From: Paracoccaceae bacterium
Lineage (GTDB): Bacteria > Pseudomonadota > Alphaproteobacteria > Rhodobacterales > Rhodobacteraceae
NCBI GenBank assembly: GCA_002746395.1
Contig: NVXA01000002.1
Span: forward strand, 193,917-201,117
Direction of reading: 5' to 3'
DNA: 7,201 nt
The notes beneath the pieces are model-generated. The model saw nothing but the letters and a program-made list of their open reading frames with translations. It did not search any database and was not told where the DNA came from. Of this stretch, positions 6,062 to 7,201 are shown piece after piece. The translations under genes were made by a program, and so were the position numbers. Position 1 is the first letter of the stretch. Each line of letters begins with the position of its first letter.

Positions 6062-6265
6062 CTAGACTTTTAGCTCGCCAGCACTTTGACGCCCGTCGCG
6101 TCCTTCAACCATCTCGTATTCAATCGGTTGGTCGTCCTGCAAGCCTTGAAGGCCAGCTTCTTGAAGTGCCGTGATGTGGACAAAAACATCTTTGCCACCA
6201 TCTTCGGGTTGTATAAATCCGAAACCTTTTTCGGCGTTAAACCATTTAACAGTTCCTTTTGCCAT
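6062..6265 (-). CDS. cspA: CspA-family cold-shock protein
   Basis: This 67-residue protein is a single cold-shock domain (OB fold) that binds single-stranded RNA/DNA and melts RNA structure in the cytoplasm. The signature M-A-K-G-T-V-K-W-F-N is followed by RNP1 K-G-F-G-F-I at 13-18 and RNP2 V-F-V-H-I at 27-31. Length is typical. The start at 6265 has GGAGGA (6281-6276) ten bases upstream. Whether it is cold-induced or a constitutive paralogue cannot be told from sequence; many genomes hold several copies, so the symbol marks the family only. The leader region up to about 6380 contains several small dyads (6311-6321, 6360-6378) that could fold in the transcript. Confidence 0.95.
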   Translation of the reverse strand: MAKGTVKWFNAEKGFGFIQPEDGGKDVFVHITALQEAGLQGLQDDQPIEYEMVEGRDGRQSAGELKV

Positions 6266-6480
6266 CTCTGACTATTCCTCCGTGGTATTTGCCCAAACGA
6301 AGCTGCCGGGCTTGTAACAAGGCGAACGTTACCAGATGTGACGAATTGGCGCAAATAAAACAAAATTAACGATTTTGTAGCCGTTTAGCGCTGTTTGTTC
6401 TTTCCTACTGGAAAGCATGGGCCACAGGTAATATATTACGGGTTAACAAAATAGTACACTGATCGGGACAGGAGGGGCAA
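6266..6480. promoter_or_regulatory. Divergent control region between cspA and the XpaC operon
   Basis: No gene is seen in these 215 bp, which must contain the cspA promoter (leftward) and the promoter of the XpaC operon (rightward). The DNA is AT-rich in the middle. Four short dyads are visible: CTTGT-A-ACAAG (6311-6321); ACAAAAT-N5-ATTTTGT (6360-6378); CTTTCC-N4-GGAAAG (6400-6415); and the perfect 12-bp palindrome gtaatatattac (6428-6439). I could not fix a -35/-10 pair with confidence on either strand. Confidence 0.5.
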
Positions 6481-6579
6481 TTGTCCGCTAACACCTTGCA
6501 ATGGATAGCTTTTGCGGTACTTGTGGCCGTAATATGGACCGTCGCCGCTGGCGCATTTGGTGACGGGGTTTCCCTATGA
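6481..6579 (+). CDS. 32-residue TTG-started membrane peptide
   Basis: A TTG at 6481 is preceded by a consensus Shine-Dalgarno AGGAGG (6470-6475) five bases away. The frame runs 32 codons to the TGA at 6577-6579. The peptide starts S-A-N-T-L-Q-W and then has a hydrophobic stretch (I-A-F-A-V-L-V-A-V-I-W-T-V-A-A-G-A) long enough for one membrane span, ending in a short polar tail. Its stop overlaps the start of the XpaC-family gene as ATGA, so the two would be translationally coupled. Codons are G/C-rich at the third position, like the neighbours. No family is recognised. It may be a small membrane partner or regulator of the downstream membrane protein, or a leader peptide whose translation controls it. 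The strong, well-spaced binding site is the main evidence. Confidence 0.6.
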   Translation: MSANTLQWIAFAVLVAVIWTVAAGAFGDGVSL

Positions 6580-7201
6580 GCAAACGATTTGGTGGGAAAT
6601 ACAGCCAAGCTGCCCCAACGTCAGGTGATAAAACCACGCCTGTAAACGCCTTTCGCGACCGCCGCGTTGCCCCGTCATACTTGCGGGCCAACCTGTTGTT
6701 CCTCGCGCCCCTACCCCTGTTGTTCAGTGGCATTGGCGAGCTTCGCGCCGGAGACGCGCTTGGCATGGTCGGGGAATTCGGCGCGCTTTCCATCCTGCTG
6801 CTTGCGGCATGGTTGTTGCGCGAAGGCATGAAAGCCGAAGCGGAATACGAGGCGCGAAAAATCGCCCGCCCTCCGGCAATTCCACGCAAGGTTTTTGCCG
6901 CTGTCCTTTCCGGCATCGGGATTTTCACCGCTGCATGGCTGGGCTGGGGCCAACCGATGTTCAGCGCGATAATTTTTGGCGCGTTGGCCAGTGGCGCACA
7001 TGTGTTTTCCTTCGGGTTGGACCCGATGAAAAAGAAGGGCATGTCCGGCAACAACGCCTTTGACACCGAACGTGTCGCAAAGGCTGTCGAGAAAGCCGAA
7101 GAAACCTTGGATGAACTGTATGCCGCCGCCGCCCGTTTCGGCGACCGCCCGCTGGAGGCCAGAATTGAACGCCTTGGTGCATCCGTTCGCGAAGTTTTCC
7201 G
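6576..7201 (+). CDS. XpaC-family membrane protein, 5' part
   Basis: The ATG at 6576 opens a frame that stays open to the window edge, giving 208 residues without a stop. The N-terminus is basic and cytosolic (M-S-K-R-F-G-G-K-Y). Hydrophobic segments follow at about 39-54, 68-82, 106-123 and 129-146, ending in F-G-L-D-P-M-K-K-K-G. A helical, charged region then begins (E-R-V-A-K-A-V-E-K-A-E-E-T-L-D-E-L) that looks like a coiled coil. This layout, four membrane segments then a long cytosolic helical domain, matches the family named 5-bromo-4-chloroindolyl phosphate hydrolysis protein (XpaC), whose biochemical role is not settled. Family members are often next to a TelA-type toxic-anion-resistance gene, which would be just outside the window. 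The gene is truncated by the window, not by mutation. Confidence 0.75.
   Translation, partial: MSKRFGGKYSQAAPTSGDKTTPVNAFRDRRVAPSYLRANLLFLAPLPLLFSGIGELRAGDALGMVGEFGALSILLLAAWLLREGMKAEAEYEARKIARPPAIPRKVFAAVLSGIGIFTAAWLGWGQPMFSAIIFGALASGAHVFSFGLDPMKKKGMSGNNAFDTERVAKAVEKAEETLDELYAAAARFGDRPLEARIERLGASVREVF

Noticed and set aside
6488..7066. A 192-codon minus-strand open frame opposite the XpaC-family gene
   Set aside because: The plus strand gives a coherent four-span membrane protein with a coupled start; the minus frame is Pro/Arg/Ala-rich without motifs.

Overview
The window looks like a chromosomal housekeeping stretch from an alphaproteobacterium, most likely of the Roseobacter/Rhodobacterales type. 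This is inferred from the style of the proteins (GatC, GatA, RluB, TadA, a XpaC-like protein, a small CspA), the moderate G+C content and the gene neighbourhood; no 16S or other decisive marker is present.

Layout. 1-365 (+): 3' end of an APH-fold phosphotransferase. 366-588: intergenic DNA with a row of 11-bp repeats (410-453) and a leftward terminator (480-515). 589-1236 (-): an AT-rich orphan gene that starts on the last bases of rluB, which occupies 1233-2108 (-). 2154-2603 (+): tadA, divergent from rluB. 2763-3311 (+): a second RsuA-family pseudouridine synthase, RluE-like. 3317-3452 (-): a 44-residue reading frame with a strong ribosome binding site, broken by one extra base just after its ATG. 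3581-3868 and 3873-5360 (+): gatC and gatA. 5383-6024 (+): a lipoprotein with an Excalibur-like C-terminus, ending on a two-way terminator shared with cspA (6062-6265, -). 6481-6579 (+): a TTG-started 32-residue membrane peptide overlapping by ATGA the start of a XpaC-family membrane protein (6576 to the window edge).

How the genes work together. Most of the window concerns translation accuracy and ribosome/tRNA maturation: two 23S rRNA pseudouridine synthases, the wobble-inosine tRNA deaminase, and two of the three subunits of the amidotransferase that makes Gln-tRNA(Gln) and/or Asn-tRNA(Asn) from mischarged precursors. gatB is not in the window. The gatC-gatA-lipoprotein block has no internal terminator and could be one transcript. 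The XpaC-like gene at the right edge is commonly followed by a TelA-type gene, which would lie outside the window.

I did not find a clear new multi-gene system. The most interesting items are small and easily missed: the frameshifted 44-residue frame, the TTG-started membrane peptide, the AT-rich orphan coupled to rluB, the 11-bp repeat row, and a cluster of dyads between cspA and the XpaC operon.
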